DNA of 64,000 nt from Tropicimonas isoalkanivorans (GTDB lineage: Bacteria; Pseudomonadota; Alphaproteobacteria; Rhodobacterales; Rhodobacteraceae), in the NCBI RefSeq assembly GCF_900112335.1, contig NZ_FOLG01000004.1:1-64000 (forward strand), given 5' to 3'. Shown piece by piece: positions 36,264 through 44,009 of the stretch. The notes under the pieces were generated by a model. That model searched no databases and was not told where the DNA came from. It worked only from the letters and a program-made list of their open reading frames with translations. Every line of letters begins with the position of its first letter. The stretch's first letter is position 1. A program made the translations under genes and the position numbers.

Positions 36264-36952
36264 TGGCCGACGAAGACGACCTGCCGGTGGAGGAGAGCCT
36301 TTTCGAGGCGCCGCCCGAGGGCGAGCAGGACCGGATGGTGGAGGCGATCCTGTTCGCCACATCAGAACCCGTGACAGTGGGCGAGTTGAACGCGCGCATG
36401 CCCCACGGTGCGGACGCCGCGCGGACGCTGGAGCGGCTGCGCAAGCGCTACGAGGGCAGGGGGGTGATTGTGGTGCGCGTGGCGGACCGCTGGGCGATCC
36501 GGACCGCGCCGGACCTCGCCTTCCTCATGCAGAAAGAAACGGTCGAGACCCGCAAGCTTTCCCGTGCCGCGATCGAGACGCTGGCGATCATCGCCTACCA
36601 CCAACCTGTCACGCGGGCAGAGATCGAGGAAATTCGGGGTGTCTCCGTCAGCCGGGGCACCATCGACCTGCTCCTTGAGATGGAATGGATCCGCTTCGGC
36701 CGCCGCCGGATGACGCCGGGTCGGCCGGTGACATTCGTGGTGACGCCGGAATTCCTCGACCACTTCGGCCTGGAAAGCGCCCGTGACCTGCCCGGGCTGC
36801 GCGAACTGCGCGCCGCGGGCCTGCTCGACAACCGCCCGCCACCGGGGTCGGAGGCAGAGGACAGCGAGTCGGACGACGGCGACCAAGGCGACATGTTCGA
36901 GGACGACACGGGCGAGAAGGACGGCGAGGACGAGGCTCCCACGCGGTCCTAG
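36263..36952 (+). CDS. scpB: Segregation and condensation protein B
   Basis: A 229-residue ScpB with two winged-helix domains: one at about 22-100 (DRMVEAILFATSEPVTVGEL, RYEGRGVIVVRVADRWAI), and a second at about 100-185 (LSRAAIETLAIIAYHQPVTRAEIEEIRG, GRPVTFVVTPEFLDHFGL). It dimerises and binds the ScpA centre. The C-terminal 40 residues are a very acidic tail (EAEDSESDDGDQGDMFEDD), common in alphaproteobacterial ScpB. In relatives tatABC usually follows; here a LamB-like porin does. Confidence 0.95.
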   Translation: MADEDDLPVEESLFEAPPEGEQDRMVEAILFATSEPVTVGELNARMPHGADAARTLERLRKRYEGRGVIVVRVADRWAIRTAPDLAFLMQKETVETRKLSRAAIETLAIIAYHQPVTRAEIEEIRGVSVSRGTIDLLLEMEWIRFGRRRMTPGRPVTFVVTPEFLDHFGLESARDLPGLRELRAAGLLDNRPPPGSEAEDSESDDGDQGDMFEDDTGEKDGEDEAPTRS

Positions 36953-37017
36953 AACGCAATCTGCCGGCAGACGTGCAACGGACCTGGGCTGTCGAGACGT
37001 CGCCGGCGGTCTCCCTG

Positions 37018-37046
37018 TTGGGGGCTGCTTTCTTTCGCCTTATACT
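37018..37046 (+). promoter_or_regulatory. Possible sigma-70-type promoter of the porin gene
   Basis: TTGGGG (37018-37023) and TATACT (37041-37046) are spaced by 17 bases. They would start transcription about 55-60 bases before the ribosome site GGGAGG (37100-37105) of the porin gene. Only the -10 box is a good match. Confidence 0.4.
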
Positions 37047-37110
37047 TTCGGCATCGGCGGTGTGGTCCCATGGACAGCCGTGTGGCCCCCCGCGTGAAAG
37101 GGAGGTCATC

Positions 37111-38367
37111 ATGTCACTTGCCCGAATTTCCAATACAGCTCTGTTCGTTCTGACACTGGCGGTTGTCCCGGCCGCCGCGCAGGACGAAAACCTTGCGGCT
37201 GGGGAGACGGCCGGGCCGGAGGCAGCGGTGCCCAATCCGCCAGGGCCATTCTCTCACGGCTACGTCCGGTTCGGCATCGGCTCCACCGACGACGATCCCA
37301 TGGTCGCCTTTCAGCTCGACGGCGCGGCGAGCAAGTACCGCCTGGGCAACGAGAGCGACCTCTATGGCGAGGCGTCGCTGGGGTTCCGCAACCCGATAGG
37401 AACGGGGTCTGCCGTCGTGGCGGAGGTCATGCTGAACGGCTGGGCTGATTCCAACATGTTCGTTTACGGAAACGACGCGAACAGCGACGGCGACACCGCG
37501 CAGGCCTATTTCGGCATCGAGGGGCTCGGCAGTGGCGAGACGGCAGAGGCTTTCCTTTGGGCGGGGCGGCGCTACTATCGCAGGCGCGACGTCCACATTA
37601 CCGATTTCTACTACGAGAACTACAGCAACGACGGGATCGGCCTGGAGAGCGTGGATTTCGGGGCGTTCCGGCTGTCCACCGCGCTGTTCCATTATGACCA
37701 TGACGATCTCGACTACGAGGCGGGGACCATTGATGTGCGGTTCCATGAAATCGCACTTGGCGGCGACTGGCTCGGAGAGGTTGGCTTGTCCTACACCGGC
37801 ACCGACGGCGACGACGCCCCGCAGGACAACGAGGGCTACGCGATCCGCTTTCACGCGGAGAACGTGGACCTGTCGTGGGGCGAATGGCGCAATGCACTGA
37901 TGTACGGGCGCGGCTCCGGCATCAACTTCGACTCTTCCGGCAACCCTGACGTGACGTCGGACGACGATCGCTGGCGCTTCGTCAGCCAGGCGCTGTTCAC
38001 CGCGACAGAGGGCTTACAGACCCAGGCCACGGCTGTCTGGCAACGCACCGAGATCGACGGCGATGCGGAGACGTGGCTCTCGATCGGTGCCCGGCCACAG
38101 TACAACGTCAACGAGACCTTCGGCATTGCGCTTGAGGTTGGCTACGACCAGGTGAACCCGGAGAGTGCTGGCTCGAACTCGCTGACCAAGGTGACGCTCG
38201 CGCCCTTCTACAGCTTCGGCAAGACCGGTTTCTTCGCCCGCCCACAACTTCGTGCCTTCGTGACCTGGGCCAATTGGAACGACCCGGGAGCCATCACCCA
38301 GCAGGCCGCTCTCGGGAACTCCACCGATGGCACGACGGTCGGCATTCAATACGAGAATTGGTGGTAA
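37111..38367 (+). CDS. LamB/maltoporin-like outer-membrane porin
   Basis: A 418-residue outer-membrane beta-barrel with a signal peptide (cut near Ala23, PAAA-QDE). The start of the mature barrel has the LamB pattern: GYVRFGIGSTDDDPMVAFQL, then KYRLGNESDLYGEASLGF. The C-terminus ends VGIQYENWW, the aromatic last strand recognised by the BAM machinery. Many acidic loops (DDDLDYEAG-like) and an aromatic-rich core (RRYYRRRDVHITDFYYENY) fit a carbohydrate-specific porin. GGGAGG is 6 bases before the ATG. It could serve entry of sugars or polyols handled by the flanking ABC systems (inference). Confidence 0.8.
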   Translation: MSLARISNTALFVLTLAVVPAAAQDENLAAGETAGPEAAVPNPPGPFSHGYVRFGIGSTDDDPMVAFQLDGAASKYRLGNESDLYGEASLGFRNPIGTGSAVVAEVMLNGWADSNMFVYGNDANSDGDTAQAYFGIEGLGSGETAEAFLWAGRRYYRRRDVHITDFYYENYSNDGIGLESVDFGAFRLSTALFHYDHDDLDYEAGTIDVRFHEIALGGDWLGEVGLSYTGTDGDDAPQDNEGYAIRFHAENVDLSWGEWRNALMYGRGSGINFDSSGNPDVTSDDDRWRFVSQALFTATEGLQTQATAVWQRTEIDGDAETWLSIGARPQYNVNETFGIALEVGYDQVNPESAGSNSLTKVTLAPFYSFGKTGFFARPQLRAFVTWANWNDPGAITQQAALGNSTDGTTVGIQYENWW

Positions 38368-38689
38368 GGCGCAGGCCAGTCTCGTTCCTTTGGTAGGGCC
38401 GCACCCTGACACGATGATCGGCAGGGCGGTGCCGGACGCGTCGGCAGGGGCGCGTGCGGCCCGAGGCAGTTCACAAATTTGTCAGAAGAATATTTGAAAG
38501 GAGTCAATCTCCTGCATCCGAACACCTGTGCGGAAGCCTGTTTTCTCTCTCCCACGGCGTCGGCCGGGATGCATCCGATTTGCCCGCCGCATCGTAATTC
38601 TGTCAGTCACCCGGGAGGGGTGGCCTGAGACCTCTCTGCCATCCGGGGAAAACCCTGCAAGGCAGTGGACAGGGCCTATGGAGGAAGAC
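38368..38689. other. Intergenic region, no gene seen
   Basis: About 320 bases between porin and fasciclin-RTX genes. An AT-richer stretch near 38475-38505 (ACAAATTTGTCAGAAGAATATT) could include the promoter for the downstream gene. An upstream in-frame extension of the fasciclin frame lacks a ribosome site and is not used. Confidence 0.35.
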
Positions 38690-39739
38690 ATGGCTAAGAC
38701 AATAACAGAGATCGTCCTAGAAAGCGGTGCGCCGGGGGAATTCGATCGGAACGGGTCAGATTTCGACATTCTGCGCGATGCCGTGGTGGCCGCCGATTTG
38801 GCAGATGCGCTGAACGATCCGTCGGCCAGCCTGACGGTTTTCGCACCGATCGACGAAGCCTTCGTCGGTTTGGCCAACACCCTCGGGTATGAAGAAGCGC
38901 ACGAAAAGGGCGCGTTTCGCTACATCGTCGAATCCCTCACGCTGCTTGGCAATGGGGATCCGATCCCCCTGCTGACGGAAGTGCTGACCTATCATGTCGC
39001 CGCGGGTGAACTTGATGCCGCCGACGTCCTGTCTTCGACGCGTATTCCGACGCTGCAGGGCGGGCGGCTCCGGGTTGACGACGGGACAACCCCACCGTCC
39101 TTGATCGACGCGGACGTGGGCGTGCCCAACCCCGGGATCATCGCCACCGACATCGCGGCGGAGAACGGTGTGATCCACGCTCTCGATGGTGTTCTGCTGC
39201 CTCTGTCCGTTTCGGGAATCCTATCGCAGCGCGGCACCGATCTGGTGATCGGCGACGGGGCCTCGACAGTTTACGAAACGCGAGGCGGCAATGATTACGT
39301 GAGTGCCGGCGCTGGCAACGACATGGTTTTGGCCGGGCGCGGGAACGACGTGGTGCTTGGCCGCAATGGATCGGATGTGCTCAAGGGGCAGCTCGGGGCA
39401 GACACGCTTATCGGAAACAAGGGGAGCGACCAGTTGAACGGCAACCGCGGCCGTGATGTGGTCGATGGTGGACGCGATAACGACCAACTCCGCGGCGGTG
39501 CCGGGGACGATACGTTCGTGTTCTCCAAGGGCTACGATCGCGACGTCGTCATCGATTTCCGCAATGGACAAGATGTGATCGACGTTCGTGGTACCGACAT
39601 CGACACCTTCGGCAAGCTCGATGATACCTTCGTGGATCGCGCTTTCGGCACCGTTCTGGATTTCGGCAACGGCGACCGCCTCGTGCTGCTGGGCGTTGAC
39701 CAGTCGCGCCTCGACGAAAGCGATTTCATCTTCGCCTGA
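38690..39739 (+). CDS. Fasciclin domain fused to RTX (calcium-binding) repeats
   Basis: A 349-residue protein. The ATG at 38690 is chosen for the GGAGG just before it. Residues about 3-175 form a fasciclin (FAS1) adhesion domain (LTVFAPIDEAFVGL, LTYHVAAGELDAADVL, NGVIHALDGVLLP). Residues about 200-285 carry RTX nonapeptides (GGNDYVSAGAGNDMVLAG, GAGDDTFVF), and the tail (VIDFRNGQDVIDV...) resembles the C-terminal secretion signal region of RTX exoproteins. There is no N-terminal signal peptide, as expected for type I secretion. No secretion ABC/MFP genes are nearby. Role: probably a secreted, calcium-binding surface adhesin. Confidence 0.88.
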   Translation: MAKTITEIVLESGAPGEFDRNGSDFDILRDAVVAADLADALNDPSASLTVFAPIDEAFVGLANTLGYEEAHEKGAFRYIVESLTLLGNGDPIPLLTEVLTYHVAAGELDAADVLSSTRIPTLQGGRLRVDDGTTPPSLIDADVGVPNPGIIATDIAAENGVIHALDGVLLPLSVSGILSQRGTDLVIGDGASTVYETRGGNDYVSAGAGNDMVLAGRGNDVVLGRNGSDVLKGQLGADTLIGNKGSDQLNGNRGRDVVDGGRDNDQLRGGAGDDTFVFSKGYDRDVVIDFRNGQDVIDVRGTDIDTFGKLDDTFVDRAFGTVLDFGNGDRLVLLGVDQSRLDESDFIFA

Positions 39740-39847
39740 TCGCGACGGGGCAGGTCCGCGCATCTCGATAGACACCCGGCGCTCGCACCTGCGGGCGCCG
39801 TGGCTTATGGTCCGCGCGAAACCACATGAATCCGAGGGGCGCGCACC

Positions 39848-40172
39848 ATGGCCAAAGCCATTCACAGCATGATCCGAGTTCGATTCGTTCGTGTTGCTCT
39901 ATCTGGCCAATGATTAATCGGACTTCGAGTTGGAGCTGACGGTCAACAAGGGACGGACGGAGCCCTACGATCTCGGTGACGGCTATGGCCATATCGCGTT
40001 CAGCGTCGCGGACGTGCAGGCCGAGCACAACCGCCTATCGGAAGCGGGGCTTAACCCACGGGACATCGTTAGTTTCGAGCGGGACGGGGCGCTTTTTGCG
40101 CAGTTCTTCTTCGTGGCTGACCCGGACGGCTACCAGATCGAAGTGCTAAAACGGCACGGACGGTTCAGGTAG
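39848..40172 (+). pseudogene. Broken glyoxalase (lactoylglutathione-lyase-like)
   Basis: The frame starts MAKAIHSMIRV as in glyoxalase I-like VOC proteins. It jumps frame after losing about 20 codons of the 'SVDFYRRAFGL' segment, continues FDSFVLLYLAND in a second frame, meets a TAA (39915-39917) where relatives have Glu, and then runs SDFELELTVNKGRTEPYDLG to a normal C-terminus (FVADPDGYQIEVLKRHGRF). A deletion, a frameshift and a nonsense codon together make it non-functional. The 80 downstream codons are still well conserved, so the inactivation is recent. Confidence 0.75.
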
Positions 40173-40215
40173 GTCGGGGGCGCCACGCGCCCGCGCGCGG
40201 CGGGCGATTCTTCGG

Positions 40216-40250
40216 CTGAAAAATCGTGCCTTCGGCGGGGATATTTTCAG
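40216..40250. terminator. Convergent terminator-like dyad
   Basis: CTGAAAA (40216-40222) and TTTTCAG (40244-40250) form a 7-bp dyad. The loop contains a GCCTTCGGC mini-hairpin. It lies in the gap between the converging glyoxalase remnant and dCTP deaminase gene, where a bidirectional terminator is expected. Confidence 0.4.
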
Positions 40251-40278
40251 ACACAAGACGTGCGAGGCAGTTCTCTGC

Positions 40279-41355
40279 TCATGGCGTGCGGAAATGCTTG
40301 GAGAGCTTGAGGCCCTGGCCCTGGTAGTTTGACGCAATTCCTTGACCGTAGAGTGCCTCCGGGCGCTCGGACATCCGTTCATAAACTAGGCGGCCGACGA
40401 TCTGTCCGTGCTCCAGCACGAACGGCGCTTCGTGGCAGCGCACCTCCAGCACGCCGCGCGCCCCAGAGCCGCCGGCCGGCGCGTGGCCGAAGCCGGGGTC
40501 GAAGAACCCGGCGTAGTGCACCCGGAATTCGCCCACCATCGCAACATAGGGCGCCATTTCGGCAGCATAGTCCGGCGGGATGTGCACCGCTTCCCGGCTG
40601 ACGAGAATGTAGAAGGCGCCCGGGTCCAGAATGATCCGGCCATCCTCCGCTTCGATGCGCTCCCAGAAGTCGGACGGGCGGTACCGGCCGATCTGGTCGA
40701 GGTCGATGACGCCGGCGTGTGGTTTCGCGCGCCAGCCCGCGAGGGAGCCTGTTTCGGGGCGGAGGTCGACGGAGAAGCCGAGGCCCTCCGAGATCACCGC
40801 CTGACCGGAGACCAGACCCACTTCTTCGTGGAGTGCCTTCAGGGCCGCGTCATCGAGCGCCACCTTGCCGTCGCGGAACCGGATCTGGTTGAGGCGCATG
40901 CCGGGACGCACCAGTACCGAAAACGACCGCGGGCAGATCTCGGCGTAGAGCGGGCCAGTATAGCCCGCCCCGATTCGGTCGAACTCAACGCCGCCGTCGG
41001 TGATGAGCCGCGTCAGAAGATCCAGCCGGCCGGTGGATGACTTGGCATTGGCGACTGCGTTGATGCCCCCGGGCAGATCGAGCCGCTCCTGAAGCGGCAC
41101 GAGGTACACGCAGTTCTTTTCCAGCACGGCCCCCTGGGACAGGTCGATGGCGTGCATCTGCAGCTGCTCGAGGCGGTCGGAAACGCGATTGCCTTTGCCC
41201 GCAAGGAACGACGCCCGGATGCGGTAGGCGGTGGACCCCAGGCGGAGGTCGAGGCTCGCGGGCTGCACCTGGCCGTCGGCGAAGGGCAGTTCGGCAGCGA
41301 TCTGGCCGCGCGTGATCATTTCCACGATGGATTGGCTGGGCAGGACGCCACTCAT
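40279..41355 (-). CDS. dcd: dCTP deaminase, long tandem-domain form
   Basis: A 358-residue protein of the dCTP deaminase/dUTPase superfamily, giving dUTP for thymidylate synthesis. The N-terminal half has QPASLDLRLGSTAYRI, NAKSSTGRLDLL and GYTGPLYAEICP. The C-terminal half repeats the fold (FYILVSREAVHIPPDYAAEM, YAGFFDPGFGH, VLEVRCHEAPFVLEHGQIVGRL). Classical Dcd is about 190 residues; this doubled form is typical of many alphaproteobacteria. It is a single gene convergent with the glyoxalase remnant, 81 bases downstream of tRNA-Pro on the same strand. Confidence 0.85.
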   Translation of the reverse strand: MSGVLPSQSIVEMITRGQIAAELPFADGQVQPASLDLRLGSTAYRIRASFLAGKGNRVSDRLEQLQMHAIDLSQGAVLEKNCVYLVPLQERLDLPGGINAVANAKSSTGRLDLLTRLITDGGVEFDRIGAGYTGPLYAEICPRSFSVLVRPGMRLNQIRFRDGKVALDDAALKALHEEVGLVSGQAVISEGLGFSVDLRPETGSLAGWRAKPHAGVIDLDQIGRYRPSDFWERIEAEDGRIILDPGAFYILVSREAVHIPPDYAAEMAPYVAMVGEFRVHYAGFFDPGFGHAPAGGSGARGVLEVRCHEAPFVLEHGQIVGRLVYERMSERPEALYGQGIASNYQGQGLKLSKHFRTP

Positions 41356-41436
41356 GTTCGTCTCCCGCGCTGCGGGCTGAAGACAGCCCCGGGCAGTGAA
41401 ACGCCCGCTCCCCAGCGGGGGCGGGCGGTCTCAAAA

Positions 41437-41513
41437 TGGTCGGGCTAGCAGGACTTGAACCTGCGACCTTCCGTCCCCCAGACGGACGCGCTACCAGGCT
41501 GCGCCATAGCCCG
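41437..41513 (-). tRNA. tRNA-Pro (GGG anticodon)
   Basis: A 77-nt tRNA on the minus strand with encoded CCA (complement of 41437-41439). The acceptor stem is CGGGCTA/TAGCCCG with discriminator A. The anticodon stem TCCGT/ACGGA closes the loop CTGGGGG, giving anticodon GGG (41479-41477), which reads CCC/CCU proline codons. The T-arm is GCAGG TTCAAGT CCTGC. All arms pair well, so it should be functional. Confidence 0.95.
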
Positions 41514-41577
41514 ACGTTCGGGCTTTTTAGCGATTTCTGTGGCGAGGGCAAGCGGCAAACCGACCTTGGCGGCGGGC

Positions 41578-42492
41578 TCACGCGCCCAGGTCCATCCGGG
41601 TGCGCAAATCGACGAGGCGGGCATGGATCGGGCGCAGGATGTCCGGGTCGATCTGGCCCGGGGCGAGCTGTCCGATAGCTTCGGCGAGAGACGGTGTGAC
41701 ACCCGGAACGTCGGGCAGTGGGACTTCGGGCGGTGCGTCGGCCCCGTCCGGTACCCATTCGTTGCTCTCAGTTGGCTCGGCGTGCGCCACTTCGTCTGCG
41801 GGGGGGTCCACACGCTCCGGCAATTGCGGTTCCGCCTCCGAGGGGGGATGGCCGAACAGAGGCAATCCGTCTTCCTCATCAGAGGCGGCTACACTATCGG
41901 TCGGCGGCTCTGCCTCCGCTGGCCGCTCAAGGTCGGACAAGGCATCGGCGGGTTCTGGCAACTCCTCCGACGTTTCCGCCGGGTCTGCCCACTGCGGCAC
42001 ATCGGGAAGGGTGTCGGTTGGGTCTGCCGCCTCGGGTGGCGACGGTTCCGGAGCGAGCGATTCGGACAGGGGCCCCGGAGCCTCTGCCGCTATCGCGGCA
42101 GGCACCTCACGTTGGGAGTCTGTAGGCGCCACGCCGTCGGCACTCTCGTGGAAGGTCGATGCGACGGTCTCCTCCGTCCCAGCCGGCGCAGAGTCCGGCT
42201 CTGCGACGACCCCGTTCACCGGCCGCGACATCGCACAGACCGTTCGGACGCCCTTTTCGCGGAGAATCTTCTGCACGCCCTTGATGGTCATCCCATCCTC
42301 GTGCAGCAGCTTCTGGATGCCGCCCAAAAGCTCCATGTCGGAGGGTCGGTAGTATCGCCGTCCGCCGGCCCGCTTGACCGGCTTGACCTGCGAGAACTTG
42401 CTTTCCCAGAACCGAAGGACGTGGGCATTCACGCCCAGCCAGTCCGCCACTTCGCTGATGGTGCGAAATGCGTCGGGAGCCTTTCCGGTCAT
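41578..42492 (-). CDS. MerR-family regulator with long acidic tail
   Basis: A 304-residue protein. Residues about 10-80 are a MerR winged HTH ([46 protein letters not shown]). The remaining 210 residues are low-complexity, rich in Pro, Glu, Ala and Asp, probably disordered, with a short ordered end ([11 protein letters not shown]). The gene lies 13 bases after ihfA on the same strand, a conserved pairing in Rhodobacteraceae. No Cys-rich metal site is present. Target genes are unknown. Confidence 0.88.
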   Translation of the reverse strand: MTGKAPDAFRTISEVADWLGVNAHVLRFWESKFSQVKPVKRAGGRRYYRPSDMELLGGIQKLLHEDGMTIKGVQKILREKGVRTVCAMSRPVNGVVAEPDSAPAGTEETVASTFHESADGVAPTDSQREVPAAIAAEAPGPLSESLAPEPSPPEAADPTDTLPDVPQWADPAETSEELPEPADALSDLERPAEAEPPTDSVAASDEEDGLPLFGHPPSEAEPQLPERVDPPADEVAHAEPTESNEWVPDGADAPPEVPLPDVPGVTPSLAEAIGQLAPGQIDPDILRPIHARLVDLRTRMDLGA

Positions 42493-42505
42493 CGCCCGCC
42501 CGCCA

Positions 42506-42808
42506 CTACTTGCGATTTCCCGCTGCGACCCGCTCCTTCATCAGGTGGGACGGTCGGAAGGTCAGGACGCGGCGGGGATGGATCGGAACTTCCTCGCCTG
42601 TCTTGGGGTTGCGGCCGACACGGGCGGCCTTGTCTCGCACCGAGAAGGTGCCGAAGGACGAAATCTTCACCTGCTCGCCACGCACCAAAGCATCGGACAT
42701 GTGCTGCAGGACGCTTTCGACCAATTGTGCGGATTCGTTTCGCGAGAGACCGACTTCGCGGAAGACGGACTCGCTCAAATCCATTCGTGTCAATGTCTTA
42801 TCGCTCAT
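42506..42808 (-). CDS. ihfA: Integration host factor subunit alpha
   Basis: A 100-residue DNA-bending protein of the HU/IHF family: [39 protein letters not shown], and the arm [20 protein letters not shown], whose Pro intercalates into DNA, then [11 protein letters not shown]. These match IhfA rather than IhfB or HU. It acts with IhfB in replication, recombination and sigma-54 promoter architecture. It precedes the merR-like gene and lies downstream of fabH on the same strand. Confidence 0.93.
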   Translation of the reverse strand: MSDKTLTRMDLSESVFREVGLSRNESAQLVESVLQHMSDALVRGEQVKISSFGTFSVRDKAARVGRNPKTGEEVPIHPRRVLTFRPSHLMKERVAAGNRK

Positions 42809-42920
42809 AATCCCCCCGGAATAGCATGGGGCGAAGCCTAGGGCAGCCAGGGAATTCAGTCAATATCAATGACTTGGGGGCAAGCGCTCAGCCGCCCATT
42901 GGCGGCTCGGCCTTGGGTGT

Positions 42921-42980
42921 CCGCATTAATTCCGGCACGCAAGATCATGAAATCAATAGAAGAAATAAATCTTAATGCGG
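42921..42980. repeat. 9-bp inverted repeat with AT-rich loop after fabH
   Basis: CCGCATTAA (42921-42929) and TTAATGCGG (42972-42980) are perfect inverse copies around a 42-base AT-rich loop, starting 3 bases beyond the fabH stop. A second small hairpin AGCCGCC/GGCGGCT (42890-42907) lies further downstream. They could mark the fabH transcript end or a promoter/operator for ihfA. No T-run is seen. Confidence 0.4.
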
Positions 42981-42982
42981 CC

Positions 42983-43954
42983 CTACCAACGCAGGACGAC
43001 CGATCCCCAGGCAAGCCCGCCGCCAATGGCTTCAACTACCAACAGGTCGCCATCGGCGATTTGGCCGCCATGCCGGCCGACTGACAGGGCGAGGGGAATC
43101 GATGCGGCGGAGGTGTTTCCGTGGTCCTGAACAGTCAGGATCACCCGGTCCATCGGCACCTTCATTCGGGCCGCGGTGCCCTTGATGATGCGGAGGTTGG
43201 CCTGGTGGGGAACGATCCAGTCGACGTCCTCGCCGGTCAGGCCGACTTTCGCCAGCGAGGCGTGGGCGGTGTCGGCAAGTTTTTCCACCGCGTGGCGGAA
43301 GACCTCCTTGCCCTGCATCTTGAGCACGCCGCTGGTGCCTGTGGACGTGCCGCCGTCCACATAGAGCAATTCACGGTAGCGGCCGTCGGAATGAAGGTCG
43401 GTCGCAAGGATGCCGCGATCCTCGGCGGTGCCGTTCCCTTCCTGTGCTTCCAGTACGAGGGCGCCCGCGCCGTCCCCGAAGAGCACGCAGGTGGCGCGGT
43501 CTTCCATATCGAGGATGCGGCTGAACGTCTCGGCGCCGATCACGAGGACGCGCTTTGCCTGACCGGACAGGATGAGCGCGTTGGCGTTTGCCAGTGCGAA
43601 GACGAACCCCGCGCAGACCGCCTGCACGTCGAATGCGAAGCCATCGGTCATGCCGAGCTTGGCCTGCACCATAGTCGCGGCGGACGGAAAGGTGAGGTCG
43701 GGGGTGGAGGTCGCGACGACGATGGCGTCGATGTCACCAGGCGACATGCCGGCGTCTGTCAGTGCTGCGCGCGCGGCGTTCGTGGCAAGGTCGGAGGTGT
43801 TTTCGCCGTCGGCCGCAAAGTGGCGTCTTTCGATACCGGAGCGCGACCGGATCCATTCGTCTGTGGTTTGCAGGCGCGCTTCGAATTCGGCGTTTTCGAC
43901 CACTCTCTCCGGGAGGTAATGCCCCACACCGCGGACCACCGCTCTGACCAGCAT
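42983..43954 (-). CDS. fabH: Beta-ketoacyl-ACP synthase III
   Basis: A 323-residue initiating condensing enzyme of fatty acid synthesis (acyl-CoA plus malonyl-ACP). The start is the ATG 43954-43952 (MLVRAVVRGVGHYLPERVV). The catalytic triad is visible: Cys in FDVQAVCAGF, His in VPHQANLRII, Asn in DHGNTSAASIP. TTDEWIRSRSGIERRH is the usual N-terminal signature, and GGGLAWGSVVLRW ends the protein. It follows plsX by 55 bases with a hairpin between them. Confidence 0.96.
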   Translation of the reverse strand: MLVRAVVRGVGHYLPERVVENAEFEARLQTTDEWIRSRSGIERRHFAADGENTSDLATNAARAALTDAGMSPGDIDAIVVATSTPDLTFPSAATMVQAKLGMTDGFAFDVQAVCAGFVFALANANALILSGQAKRVLVIGAETFSRILDMEDRATCVLFGDGAGALVLEAQEGNGTAEDRGILATDLHSDGRYRELLYVDGGTSTGTSGVLKMQGKEVFRHAVEKLADTAHASLAKVGLTGEDVDWIVPHQANLRIIKGTAARMKVPMDRVILTVQDHGNTSAASIPLALSVGRHGGQIADGDLLVVEAIGGGLAWGSVVLRW

Positions 43955-43984
43955 TTTCACCTGCCTTTGTCGTATTGTTCTTTG

Positions 43985-44001
43985 TTCCGCCTTCGGCGGA
44001 A
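43985..44001 (-). promoter_or_regulatory. Hairpin between plsX and fabH
   Basis: TTCCGCC (43985-43991) and GGCGGAA (43995-44001) form a 7-bp stem with a TTC loop in the 55-base gap between plsX and fabH. On the mRNA strand it would fold just ahead of the fabH ribosome site and may tune fabH relative to plsX. It belongs to a GCCTTCGGC hairpin type seen elsewhere in this window. Confidence 0.45.
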
Positions 44002-44009
44002 TTGTTGCG

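Noticed and set aside
42869-43084. A 71-codon plus-strand frame, with an inner start MKSIEEINLNAAL
   Set aside because: The inner peptide looks natural at first, but most of it is antisense to the fabH C-terminus and there is no ribosome site.
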